Source of the DNA: Diplosphaera chodatii
Taxonomy: Eukaryota; Chlorophyta; Trebouxiophyceae; Prasiolales; Stichococcaceae
NCBI GenBank assembly: GCA_032358165.1
Contig: JAALGY010000028.1
Location: 186,001 to 250,000 of the forward strand
Direction: 5' to 3'
DNA length: 64,000 bases
The position numbers and the translations under genes were made by a program. How positions within the stretch are numbered: position 1 is the first letter of the stretch; every line of letters begins with the position of its first letter. Shown here piece by piece: positions 35,801 to 44,900 of the stretch. The notes under the pieces were generated by a model, which worked only from the letters and a program-made list of their open reading frames with translations, was not told the origin of the DNA and did no database searches.

Positions 35801-35990
35801 AGCTGGTCTGGCAGCTCATATACCCTGTTGAAACACAGCGTGCTCTGTACGTGCTCACCTGCAGCGCGCCGTACTGGGGCCCTCGTGCCACAATCGCCAT
35901 GGAGTGCGGCTGCTGCGCCGGGAAGCCACTGTATGCATTTGGCGTCGAGCCCATGCCGGCGTATGGAGCCGGCGGTGCCATCGCCGCCAT
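29882..35990 (-). CDS. ENTH-ArfGAP fusion, clathrin-coat accessory protein
   Basis: Sixteen exons close in frame to 1012 residues: 35859-35990, 35547-35695, 35246-35318, 34998-35088, 34645-34765, 34202-34379, 33860-34014, 33606-33717, 33135-33278, 32858-32941, 32522-32721, 31519-32268, 31245-31350, 30471-31022, 30170-30259, 29882-29983. Residues ~60-225 are an epsin-type ENTH domain (VREATRNEPWG, WRNVYKALTVLEFLLKRGSE, DGRDHGLNVRHRA). Residues ~285-415 are an Arf-GAP domain with C-x2-C-x16-C-x2-C zinc finger (Cys301, 304, 321, 324), arginine finger Arg329 in VHRGLGTH, and LDTWLPEQVAFM and FVRSKYEARTWA as in SMAP and plant AGD5. The long C-terminus is Pro/Gln/Ala-rich with DPF motifs (DDPFAE, RDPFAPS) of the adaptor-ear-binding kind. 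It should bind membrane lipids and clathrin adaptors and stimulate GTP hydrolysis by Arf at the trans-Golgi or endosomes. Confidence 0.88.
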
Positions 35991-36879
35991 TGACAAGGCT
36001 GCAGCAGACAGCTGGCAGCTGCACGCTGTGAGCTGGTGTGTATACAGCCAGGACAGCTGCGGCAACTGGTCCTCTCAGCCGCAGCGGTTGTGCCAAGGCT
36101 GCATGGGGCCCTTTATCCTGACCGCTGGCACACTCTAGGCTGTCAGAGCGGCGGAATGTGCGACCTGAACAGGCCCGAGCCGATGCAGAGCTCTGGAGAC
36201 CTTGCGCGGGCTTCTGCAGAGGCTGCACCTCCCCCAAATCTACCTGGGTGTATGCAAAACTTCCAGCAGGCGGTGTGCTGACGCCCCTTTTGAGGTGCCT
36301 GAATCAGCACTTGTGGGCGACTGAAGTGTTGATGGTTTGCAAGGTAGTGTGTCAGCCTGCTACGATGAAATGCAACAGCTGTAACACACAGGGTGCTCCG
36401 GTTTGCTGGTGGAATGTTTGCTGGTGCAACCGTGTCAACGCAGCCGCTGCATCAGCCTGCCAGCATCAGATCCAGCACAATGCAGTTCCGGTCGACGCAA
36501 ATGCACGGTCCGGAGTGCCAGCGGCCTGCGAGACACCCTGACATTGACATGGACTTGGCAGCGCCGAGAGTCCCAGGGCTCACGTGAGCGTTGGGAACAC
36601 GTCATTGTACGCCGTAGACTGGCACCCCCAGCCGTAGCGGCTTTGAGGCCATGCGCGAGGCCGCAGCAGCGCGCGTCCAACACAGCCGTCCGCACGTGCG
36701 ATTGTCCTCTGTCATAGTGAAAGATCTAGCAACTGCTGTTGGTACCAGCATAGCTACAACAGTCGCGCTGTCAACGCCGTAAGCTGAACGAACCCATCTC
36801 GTAAGTTTGCTGGAAGGATTTGGCACACCTGCAGGCGTATGCAGTGACCACTTGTATTGCGGTTACGTCTACAGCTGCA
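35991..36879. promoter_or_regulatory. divergent spacer, ENTH-ArfGAP and DHBP synthase
   Basis: The genes diverge with 889 bp between start codons; the two promoters are inferred to lie here. No motif or exon was recognised. Confidence 0.35.
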
Positions 36880-39018
36880 ATGCAGCATACTATGTCAGGC
36901 ACCGGCAGCACGTTCACGCCACAGCACGAGCGGTCGCCACACAGGTTGCAGACTTCAGCCAGGCACACATCAGCCAGGGCACACAGCAGGCAGGGGTGCA
37001 GCGGAACGCGAGGCGGCGCTCAGTCAGCCATTCTGCAGCAGCGGCGGCAGCGGCGGTCCAGGCAGCGCAGCGGCGCTCTGCGGGCGGTGCTGGAGGCGCC
37101 GCAGCGGCCGGTGGCATGTGAGGCGCATGGCGCGCCGCCGGCAGTCGGGTTCAGCAGCGTTCCAGGTGAGCAGTGCAGATGCGTTGGGATCCCAGCGACG
37201 CAGGTTCACCTGCACATGACCATTTTGTGAGGGTAGAGGCCTGCTTGGCCGTGCATGCACTCTGGGCAGAGTGCCTCAGCTCAGTGCGGCATTCTGCACA
37301 CTGCAGATGCATTGGCGGACGTCGCGGCCGGCAAGTTTGTGGTGGTGACGGACGACGCGGACCGGGAGAACGAGGGGGATCTCATCATGGCGGCGGACCG
37401 CATGACAGAGGAGGCCATGGCGTTCATGGTGGGCACGCTTGTTCCTGCCAGTGTACACTGTCTTCCGACACACGCTTTGTTCGCCCTGCCGTGTGGCAGC
37501 CGGGCGTGCTGTGCTACTTGGGAATCCTGGATGGCGTGGCATGGGCAGAGCCGTGCTGTACGTCTGTGTTGTTGCGCCATGCTCGATCGCCTGACTGCGC
37601 CCGCGGGATGCCTGCCACTTGAACGTTCCAAATGCTCGGCACCTGCACTGCCCCCGACAATGTCGACGACATGGCGACAAAAAAGCTTGCCAGGCATACT
37701 TCTCAGCGTCTCTTGCTGACTCTTCTCTTAGGCGTTTCTGTCGGCGGCCCGCAGATAGAGGAGACCAGCGGGTGGGTGTGCGTGGGGATGCGCGGGCGGG
37801 ACCTGGACCGGCTGCAGCTGCCGCTGCTGGTGCCGCCGCCGCGCAACGACGAGGCCATGCGCACCGCCTTCGCGATGCCGGTGGACCTGGCGGCCGGCAC
37901 CACCACCGGCATCGACGCCCATGACAGGTGGGACGGTCTGCCTTTCCCAGCAGTCCTTCTAGTGTTCACACTAGAAAAACTCTCTTCCTTGATTCAAGGC
38001 AGCTCCATCTGTTGCCGGCACCACCACCAGCATCGACGCCCACGACAGCCGAGGCGGTTTGCTTTTGCGGTTGCCTTTCACAGGCAGTCTTGTTCAAAGC
38101 TTCATCTGAAGCAGTTGCAAGTGAGGCCGGCACCACCACTGGCGTCGATGCCCACGGCAGGCAGCACAGCTCGCTTACTTCTGGGTGGTCCTCCAGCTGA
38201 CGTTTTTCCAAAACCTACCACTGCTCCTGGCCTTCAGCGGGGGCAGAGCGCTCGTGCAGACACCCATCAGCAGCCCATGCGCAGGCAGCAGTCTGCAGGA
38301 CTCGCAGCTCCAGAAGGCTGCAGCGTGCTACAACTTTCTTGAAGGCACCAAAGACACCGGTGTCGTTGTGCTACAGGGCGGCCACCTGCCGGGCGCTGGC
38401 GGACCCGGCGGCCCAGCCGGCGGACTTCAACCGGCCGGGGCACGTGGCGACGCTGCGGGCGCGGGAGGGGGGCGTGCTCAGCCGGCGGGGGCACACCGAG
38501 GCGGCGGTCGACATGGCGGCGCTGGCGGGCCGCTTCCCCGCCGGCGTGCTGTGCGAGATCGTGGACCGCAGCGTCGGGTGCGACCTCTTGCTTTAGTGCA
38601 GCATGCTGCAGGGATCTGCGGGCAGTATAGAGAGCGCAGCTGTGAGACTGGGGGGCTGTGCGTATGTTGATGACAAGCGGATGTTCGACAGCAGCGTTTG
38701 ACGACCTCCGCCCACCCAGCTGGGCTTTCAAAGCAACCAAAATGTCTGTGGAAATGATGCCTGTACGCTGGACATGCTGCTGCTGATGCTGAGGACGGCC
38801 CCGCCGTTGGGTACCGCAGGGCAGATGGCAGGCGGCGCGGCAGCATGGCGAGGACGCCCTACCTGCTGGACTTTGCGCAGCGGCACGGCCTGCGGGTCGT
38901 CACCATCAACGACCTGGCGCACTACATCCGCATGCAGCAGGCCGCCAGCGGCAATGGCAGCGGCAGCGGCGGAGGCAGCGGAGAGGGGTACACTGCAGTC
39001 AGCGGCGTCAGCACCTGA
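36880..39018 (+). CDS. ribB: 3,4-dihydroxy-2-butanone-4-phosphate synthase (riboflavin pathway), single domain
   Basis: It converts ribulose 5-phosphate to DHBP, the four-carbon unit of riboflavin. Five exons: 36880-37165, 37307-37428, 37755-37927, 38377-38577 and 38832-39018, about 322 residues. Exon 1 is Arg/Gln/Ser-rich and resembles a plastid transit peptide. The catalytic core has [66 protein letters not shown] and the Glu in GVLCEIVD. The usual acidic loop before SMAR reads RSVGRRG; with acceptor 38844 instead it would read RSVG-MAR. The product ends in a Gly/Ser tail after HYIRMQ. The GTP cyclohydrolase II domain fused to this enzyme in plant RIBA proteins is absent from the exons and the next 500 bp. 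Intron 3 holds two extra copies of the exon 3 end. Confidence 0.88.
37893..38165 (+). repeat. exon 3 end of DHBP synthase repeated twice inside intron 3
   Basis: The sequence encoding [12 protein letters not shown] at the end of exon 3 (from 37893) recurs at 38024 ([12 protein letters not shown]) and 38126 ([12 protein letters not shown]), with spacings of 131 and 102 bp. Following bases are diverged. Both extra copies lie in the intron 37928-38376 and neither keeps a GT donor. Confidence 0.85.
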
Positions 39019-39571
39019 TGTGGGCGGGGGTGCTGCGGCTGTGCAGCAGGCTGACGGCTGTTGAACCTTCAGACAATCAGGAATGCTGTATTAAAGATCA
39101 TTTAGATGGCTTGCATTTCATGACCCCCATGCGGCAATGGCAAGCAGTGGACACATGGGTTTGGAATGCACTGGCCAACGGCTCCTCGCCAGCGTGAAGC
39201 TCTCTTGTGCAACGACAGGCCATCTGTGCACCATGACGTCGCCACACATGCAGCTGAAAGGAGCTGGCACCTGCAGCTTGCAGGTTATGCGGCCAGCTCA
39301 TGCTGACAATTTGACAGTCTGCTGACGTGTGTTGAAGCACAGCGTTTGCTGTGATACCTGGCAGCGGTTGTACGTATTTGCACTTCCAGCATTGTATGCT
39401 GCCATCGACGACTGATTGAAGCGTTGATCGCTTGTCTCGGCGTGCAAATTGCTGCAAGGCTATACATACAGCATGTTGGTGATCGGTGCAGCTGATGCCC
39501 GTTCCCCAGCACAGCTGCAATAGGCGTGCAACTTCACATTGCTGCGTTCTAGTCACTTCACAACGCATCAA
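39019..39571. other. intergenic, DHBP synthase to LSF2-like gene
   Basis: Tandem same-strand spacer. I searched by eye for a GTP cyclohydrolase II domain and found none. No element was recognised. Confidence 0.45.
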
Positions 39572-41311
39572 ATGCAGGGCAACGTGACTGGCTTCAGGTC
39601 AGCGGTGGTGGTGCCGGTCTCCAGATCATCAGCATATTCTGCGCGCAGAGCGTGCAATGCCCGCGCTGCCAGGGCGCGGCGCGCCAGCACAGTTGTTTTG
39701 GCATCCGCAGAGGCGGGCCTCAGTCAGGACTCCGTCGCTGCGGCACGGGACAGCGAGTACAACTTCCGCATGGCGCAGCAGATGGGGTGGGACAACGCAG
39801 GTATGTGCAAAACGGAACAGATACATATCCTTTGCATAGCTTCATGGCCGATACTGCGTAGCGCAATGTGATGAGCAACTGCACATGTCCTCCTTACGCA
39901 CCATGATGTCATCTGTCCTGCATATAAGCGCAGACGCCTATGTGTACCACTATGACCGGGGCCTGCACTTCCATGCGATGCCCGACTTCCCGAACCTGAT
40001 CTGCGGCACCATGCCCAGGAACACCTCAGGCGCGATGCACTGCCCGATCCTCCAGCGTCCGCGGGGTGCATGCTGTCCGCCATGCCGCTCATGGCGCTCA
40101 GCTGAGCAGGCCATTGCATGTGACTGCAGATCTGGACTACTTGTTCTTCCACGAGCACATCGACACCGTCCTCAACGTAAGCCTGCGTCCTAACAGTTCT
40201 GCTACAGTCAAATTTACCAAAAGATTCCTGTTGTTCTGAAGCCTACATGGGGCTGTTGAAAAACAGCAGCAACCACGTTGCTGACAACGCTTTTGCCAAT
40301 GGTCGATGCAGCTGCAGGAGGACAAGGACTTCCACCACTGGGGGGTGGACTTCCACAGCATCTACTGGCGCGCGCGGCACCACGGCAGCATGGACATCGT
40401 CCGGCGCCCCATGGTGGACTTCGACCCGCACACGCTGCGGCGGGTGCTGCCGTCCGCCGTGCGCGTAATCGACGAGGCGCTGCAGGCCGGCAAGAGGTGG
40501 GCTGCAGTGCATGCGACCTTCGTGACGTGGACCTCGCGACGAACTCGGACAAGCGGGTTTGTGGAGTCGGTGATGAGGAAGGCGCATGGAGTCGTCCTGC
40601 GCTGGCTGCCGCAACGACTTAGAAATGGGCCAAGGATGCAAACGATGGAGGTTGTTTGAGATGCGGCACCTCTGTCGCAGCGCCTGGTGCACCCTTGGCC
40701 ATCTCCAGCCGCTGCAAACGCCAAAGAGCGACTGCCCGGAACCCCCGACCACGCCCTGCGCTGCTGCGCTGCAGGGTGTACGTGCACTGCACGGCGGGGC
40801 TGGGCCGCGCGCCGGCGGTGTGCATCGCATACATGTACTGGTTCGGCACGCGCGACCTGGACGACGCGTACAGCCACCTCACCAGCGTGCGGCCGTGCGG
40901 GCCCAAGAAGCACGCGGTTCGAGGTGCGCTGTCGACTGCGTGAGCTGCTCAGGGTTCAGGGTTCCGCAGGCCACCCTGACATGCTGGCAGCTGGGCACCG
41001 TGAATGCTGCGCTGTGGCTGGTGCTACGCATTACACGCTTAGACCTCCCGGCTGCTCTGGGCACGGCTGCACTGTGACGGCGATGCCCAAACGAACATAA
41101 GGCTGTGCATTGAGCAATGTAAGAGCACACGTCACGTGCGCCTAGTATGCGTGCAGCATGTCAATGTACCTGCCATGCAGGTGCCACGTTCGACCTGCTG
41201 GACGACCGCAGCTTCGAGCAGTTTGAGCACCTGCCGGAGCACGCCTGGTCGTCGCTAAGTGAGCAGGACCGTGCAAGGATACAGCAGCGCGTCAGAGAGT
41301 GGCAGAGATGA
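39572..41311 (+). CDS. LSF2: plastid phosphoglucan phosphatase, LSF2 type
   Basis: It removes phosphate from starch glucans during degradation in the plastid. Six exons (39572-39800, 39934-40029, 40130-40176, 40312-40496, 40775-40923, 41181-41311) give 278 residues, against about 282 in Arabidopsis LSF2. The first ~45 residues are Ser/Arg/Ala-rich, a good transit peptide. The conserved N-terminal YNFRMAQQMGWDNA and DFHHWGVDFHSI precede the dual-specificity phosphatase loop VHCTAGLGRAPAV, with Cys191 and the CX5R arginine. RPCGPKKHAVRGATFDLLDD closes the C-terminal region that packs against the phosphatase domain in LSF2. No carbohydrate-binding module is present, as expected for LSF2 rather than SEX4. 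Intron 2 must start with GC (40030) to keep the frame. Confidence 0.92.
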
Positions 41312-42131
41312 CGGACGCACTACCTGTGTCAGGGTGTTCTCTGTGCTGACATTTGATCTGCAGAACTGTTATTCTGTTGCAAATTGTTGAGGACAGTGCG
41401 CATGCAGGTTGAGCTGTGGCTGGTTTCGCCGTGGCATCATACGGCATGTATTCCAGATCATGTGCAGGAGGGTAACAAGAAATTTGACCCTTATTGTGTA
41501 CCATTTTGCATGTGCTTGCTTGATGTGTCACGTCAGCATATGTGGTGACACGGCTGCACCATGTTGCATGGAACCCAGGAGGACATGCACCATGTGTGCG
41601 GTGCTGATGGCAGCGCGGCGAGGCAAATCCCATCGCAGGAAGAGGCGATACTGCCTCCATATCGCACAATCAGCTACACACCTGCAGGTCATACATGTAC
41701 ACGCTTGCAGACAAGTAACGTCACCAGTAACACGTTTATGAGGCTTCTGTTGCCCCGTATGCAACAGAAGCCTGGATCTGTAGATCTGTCCTTGCCAAGG
41801 TCGGTCTCAGCATCATACAAGCGAAGCGCGTGGGCTTCCAGTGCTGTGCCACATTCTCTTCTACATCCCTCGATTTGTTAGCAATCACATACCATCGAAG
41901 GTGGGGCAGAGCGAACGCAAAGCCCTTCGATGAAAGCGCATGTGTAGTCTGATGTGTGCTGCTTTGTTGCGGCATCAGCAAGACACGTACATGAAGAGGC
42001 TACTCATATGCCATTCAGACGCTTGAATATGATATGAGACACCTGCATGCATGCAGCAATTGCCAGTTGCGACGATCTTCGAGCATGTGTCCTGCAGGAT
42101 GCATGCAAGACTGGGCAGCAAGGGCACTCTC
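41312..42131. other. intergenic, LSF2-like gene to serine protease
   Basis: Same-strand spacer containing the strong hairpin at 41741-41773 and otherwise no recognised feature. Confidence 0.45.
41741..41773. repeat. 13-bp perfect hairpin in intergenic DNA
   Basis: AGGCTTCTGTTGC (41741-41753) is perfectly inverted at 41761-41773 with a 7-nt loop. It lies about 430 bp after the LSF2-like stop and 360 bp before the protease start. Confidence 0.85.
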
Positions 42132-44416
42132 ATGCAGCAACATCACGTGCATGCCTTTGCGGCGATGTTGATTGCTATTCCAATGACGTTGCTGGTCACG
42201 AGCAGCCTTGTCGGGGCAAGGTGGGCAACTGCACCTGCCAAATGGTTTGGGCCTGACCTGTCTGACAGCTTGGATCATGGTCGTAAGTGGCGAACATTGG
42301 TGATCAAGAACTGTTTCATGTCCCTATAGGCATTTGAGTTCCTCGGCGTCAAGCGGCTCAGTGCCTGCAGCAGCAGAACGGCAGTACGGCGGGAGGGCGC
42401 TCACAGGTGGGTGCACTTCACCTCACTGAACCACTGAGCCAGGGCACGAGAATTTCCTTGGTCACGCTCTTCCGCATGCAACCAATTGTGCGGATCAGCA
42501 ACGTCTTCGATGTCCGCTGCAGGCGCAAGGAGCAGCTGGCTGAGTCTGGCCCCGATGGACGATGCCGCTGCCGCCGCCAGTAGCGACTGCCTCGGGTGCC
42601 ACAATGGCGACACGCGCATGGCGGTCTCCGAAAGGCTGTCTGGCACCTTCCCATACTCCGCTGGTGGTGAGCGCGTAGGCGCACGCAGATCAAGGCCGGC
42701 TGCTCACGACATTCAGGCTATCGTCGTTTGCCGCGGCAGCATGCTGATTGCACACCCACCACCTCACTGCACTGGCCCCCTCACGTCATGCACAGGTGAG
42801 CTGGAGTCGGAGTTCTCGGCCACCTGGTGCTCCGGCACGCTGGTCAGCCCGCGGCACGTGCTGACGGCGGCGCACTGCCTGTGGGACATCGACGTCACGC
42901 TGCGCTTTGTGCGGGGCCTCAACTTCTCGGCTGGGCGCTCACCTGCCGCTGCGCCATTCGGCACCGTCGGGGTCGTGACGGTGGGTGCAGCCCCTGTGCA
43001 CCAACGCAACCCACCGTCTTCGAGCTGCACTCGCTCAGCGGCAGCAGTTGCATGCCGTGCACGGCAGCGAGCAATAGCAGGGCTGCCAGACAGGCCCTGT
43101 GGTGCTGTGCAGACGCGGGTGCTGCCGTCATTCACAAAGGAGCCCTGGTACGACGAGCCGGCCTCAGAGGTGCCACAGCTGCTCCTAATTCTGTCAAGCG
43201 TCCGACCCCTGCTTATCAGCATGCTCTGGCATCCGACCCGCCACCTGCCATGCGGTGAGTCACGTTGACAATGAATGCAGGTCGACTTCGGGCTGATCAC
43301 GCTGGCGCAGCCGGTGGGCCGCCGCGCCGGCTGGCTGGGCCTGCAGTCGGCGACGCTCGCCGACTCGGTCGCCGCCAACCTCACCACCGATGGCGAGCCG
43401 GGCGGACCTGCGCTGCTGGCGCACACCCTGCAGCGCTCTTCTGTTGGAAGCTGTCATCATTTCGGCTGCGTGCCCTCAAAGCCCTGACACCTGTGCGGGT
43501 TTGGGCTTTTCTTGTGACCTGCGCAAATGGGTTGGGCTGCTGCTGCTGCAGGGTACCCAGGCGACAAGCCGGCAAACAGCATGTGGACCACCTCCTGCGT
43601 CAACACCACCTTCAACGCCACCGCCGGCATCGGCAGCGCCCGGGTGCGCTGTAGTGCCTGTGTTACCTATCCGGATGAGGGCGCACTTGTTCCGCACGGT
43701 GCACAGCAGCTCGCTGGCCACCGGTTGGCCACAGCTGCTTCATCAGCGCTGGGGCCAACAGCAGGCAGCAATGCCAGTCAGCGGTGTCGTGTTGCTGCAT
43801 GCGCAGGTGAAGCACGACTGCGCCTCGACCAAGGGGCAGAGCGGCGCGTCGATGTACGACGCCAGCCGCCGGGTGCGCGCCATCATCACCGCCGGCAGCG
43901 ACAGCCAGAACTACGCCATACAGGCAGTCCCCTTAAGCCCCTCATCTCCTGGTGTTTGCTGCCCTCGATTGGGGTGCCCAGTTGCCCATCCACGTCAAGC
44001 AGCTGCGCTGCTGTTCTGCATGCATGCCAGTGTGGTCAACAGCAAGGCAGCAGTTGACGAAAAGCAGTGTGAGTTTGTGCTCATGATTACATTTGTAAAG
44101 ATGGTTATGTTCGACTGATGTCTACTGCACGTGTGCTCTGCAGGTGGACGACTTCGTGTTCTCGACGCTCCTGCAGTGGATGCGGCAGGACGGGGCATTC
44201 CCGGTGGACAAGCGCGCCTCCGCGGGGAGCCCCGCCTCGGCGGGCGCCGGCGCGGGCGGCAAGGCGACGCAGCTGGCGGCATTCGCCGGCGCCGCCCTGC
44301 CCCAGGCGCTGGCCGAGACCTTCCTGCCCGCCTTCCGGCCCGCGCAGGCCGCGGCAGGGGCCACCGACTTCGGCAGCCTCCGGGCGGCAGCCGGCGCCAA
44401 AAGCGTCAGGCGGTGA
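42132..44416 (+). CDS. secreted trypsin-fold serine protease (V8-like)
   Basis: Nine exons (42132-42220, 42330-42406, 42523-42666, 42796-42980, 43113-43169, 43281-43392, 43552-43643, 43807-43923, 44144-44416) give 381 residues. The N-terminus has a signal sequence (AAMLIAIPMTLLVTSSLVGA). The chymotrypsin-fold triad is His130 in VLTAAHC, Asp186 in VDFGLITL and Ser264 in TKGQSGASMY. GQSG replaces the usual GDSG, which does occur in V8-like glutamyl endopeptidases. GYPGDKP and a Cys pair (Cys115-Cys131) also fit that group. NTTFNAT offers two N-glycosylation sites. The last ~60 residues are Ala/Gly-rich and probably disordered. A cleaved propeptide of roughly 60-75 residues is inferred. Intron 6 needs a GC donor (43393). 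The intron 8 donor is unclear: GC at 43924 or a weak GT at 43927. Confidence 0.85.
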
Positions 44417-44900
44417 CGGCAACAGCAATTATGGAAACGGAAACTGAGGGGGTTCGTAGGGTTGACAGTTGAACACTGCCTTTGAGGCGACTATGATGCG
44501 TTGCCAGCTGCAGATGGCACGCGCACATACCAATTCCGCAGGGCCGAAGCCGCTGCAAAGTGGCGCTAGCAGCTAGCAACAGGGGCAAGACAGTGACCAT
44601 CCGGCAGGATACATATTTTGATGCCGTACGTATTCCATCGACCAAGCGTGAACCAGGCAGACGTCCGAGCAGGCAGCAATGGACACCACACGAGCAGAGC
44701 TGCGCAGCCTCAGTGTGCCACATCGCAGCCCAGCATCATCAGCAGGATGGTGGGCCCCGCCTCCCAAACAGCAGCTTCTGCAGTCCTGTCTCCACTGGCG
44801 ACAGGCACTGATCCCCTCTGCTGGACAACGCACCCTTCGCCATGTGGGCTGCTAAAGGGCTCTCTATCGCTGATGTACGTAATCGCTGGCATATTTTATT
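44417..44900. other. intergenic, convergent 3' flanks
   Basis: Between the protease and NSE1 stop codons. On the minus strand AATAAA (44895-44900) follows the NSE1 stop directly. No RING-type exon for NSE1 could be found here. Confidence 0.45.

Noticed and set aside
36807..37121. Alanine-rich frame as exon 1 of DHBP synthase
   Set aside because: It ends in a stop before the donor at 37166; the 36880 frame reaches the donor in phase 1, as the next exon requires.
39019..39571. GTP cyclohydrolase II domain behind DHBP synthase
   Set aside because: No zinc-binding or cyclohydrolase motif in any frame; the next exon belongs to the LSF2-like gene.
44573..44833. Cys-rich minus-strand frame behind NSE1 as a RING exon
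   Set aside because: Cys spacing does not fit a RING, there is no His, and no acceptor links it to the NSE1 frame.
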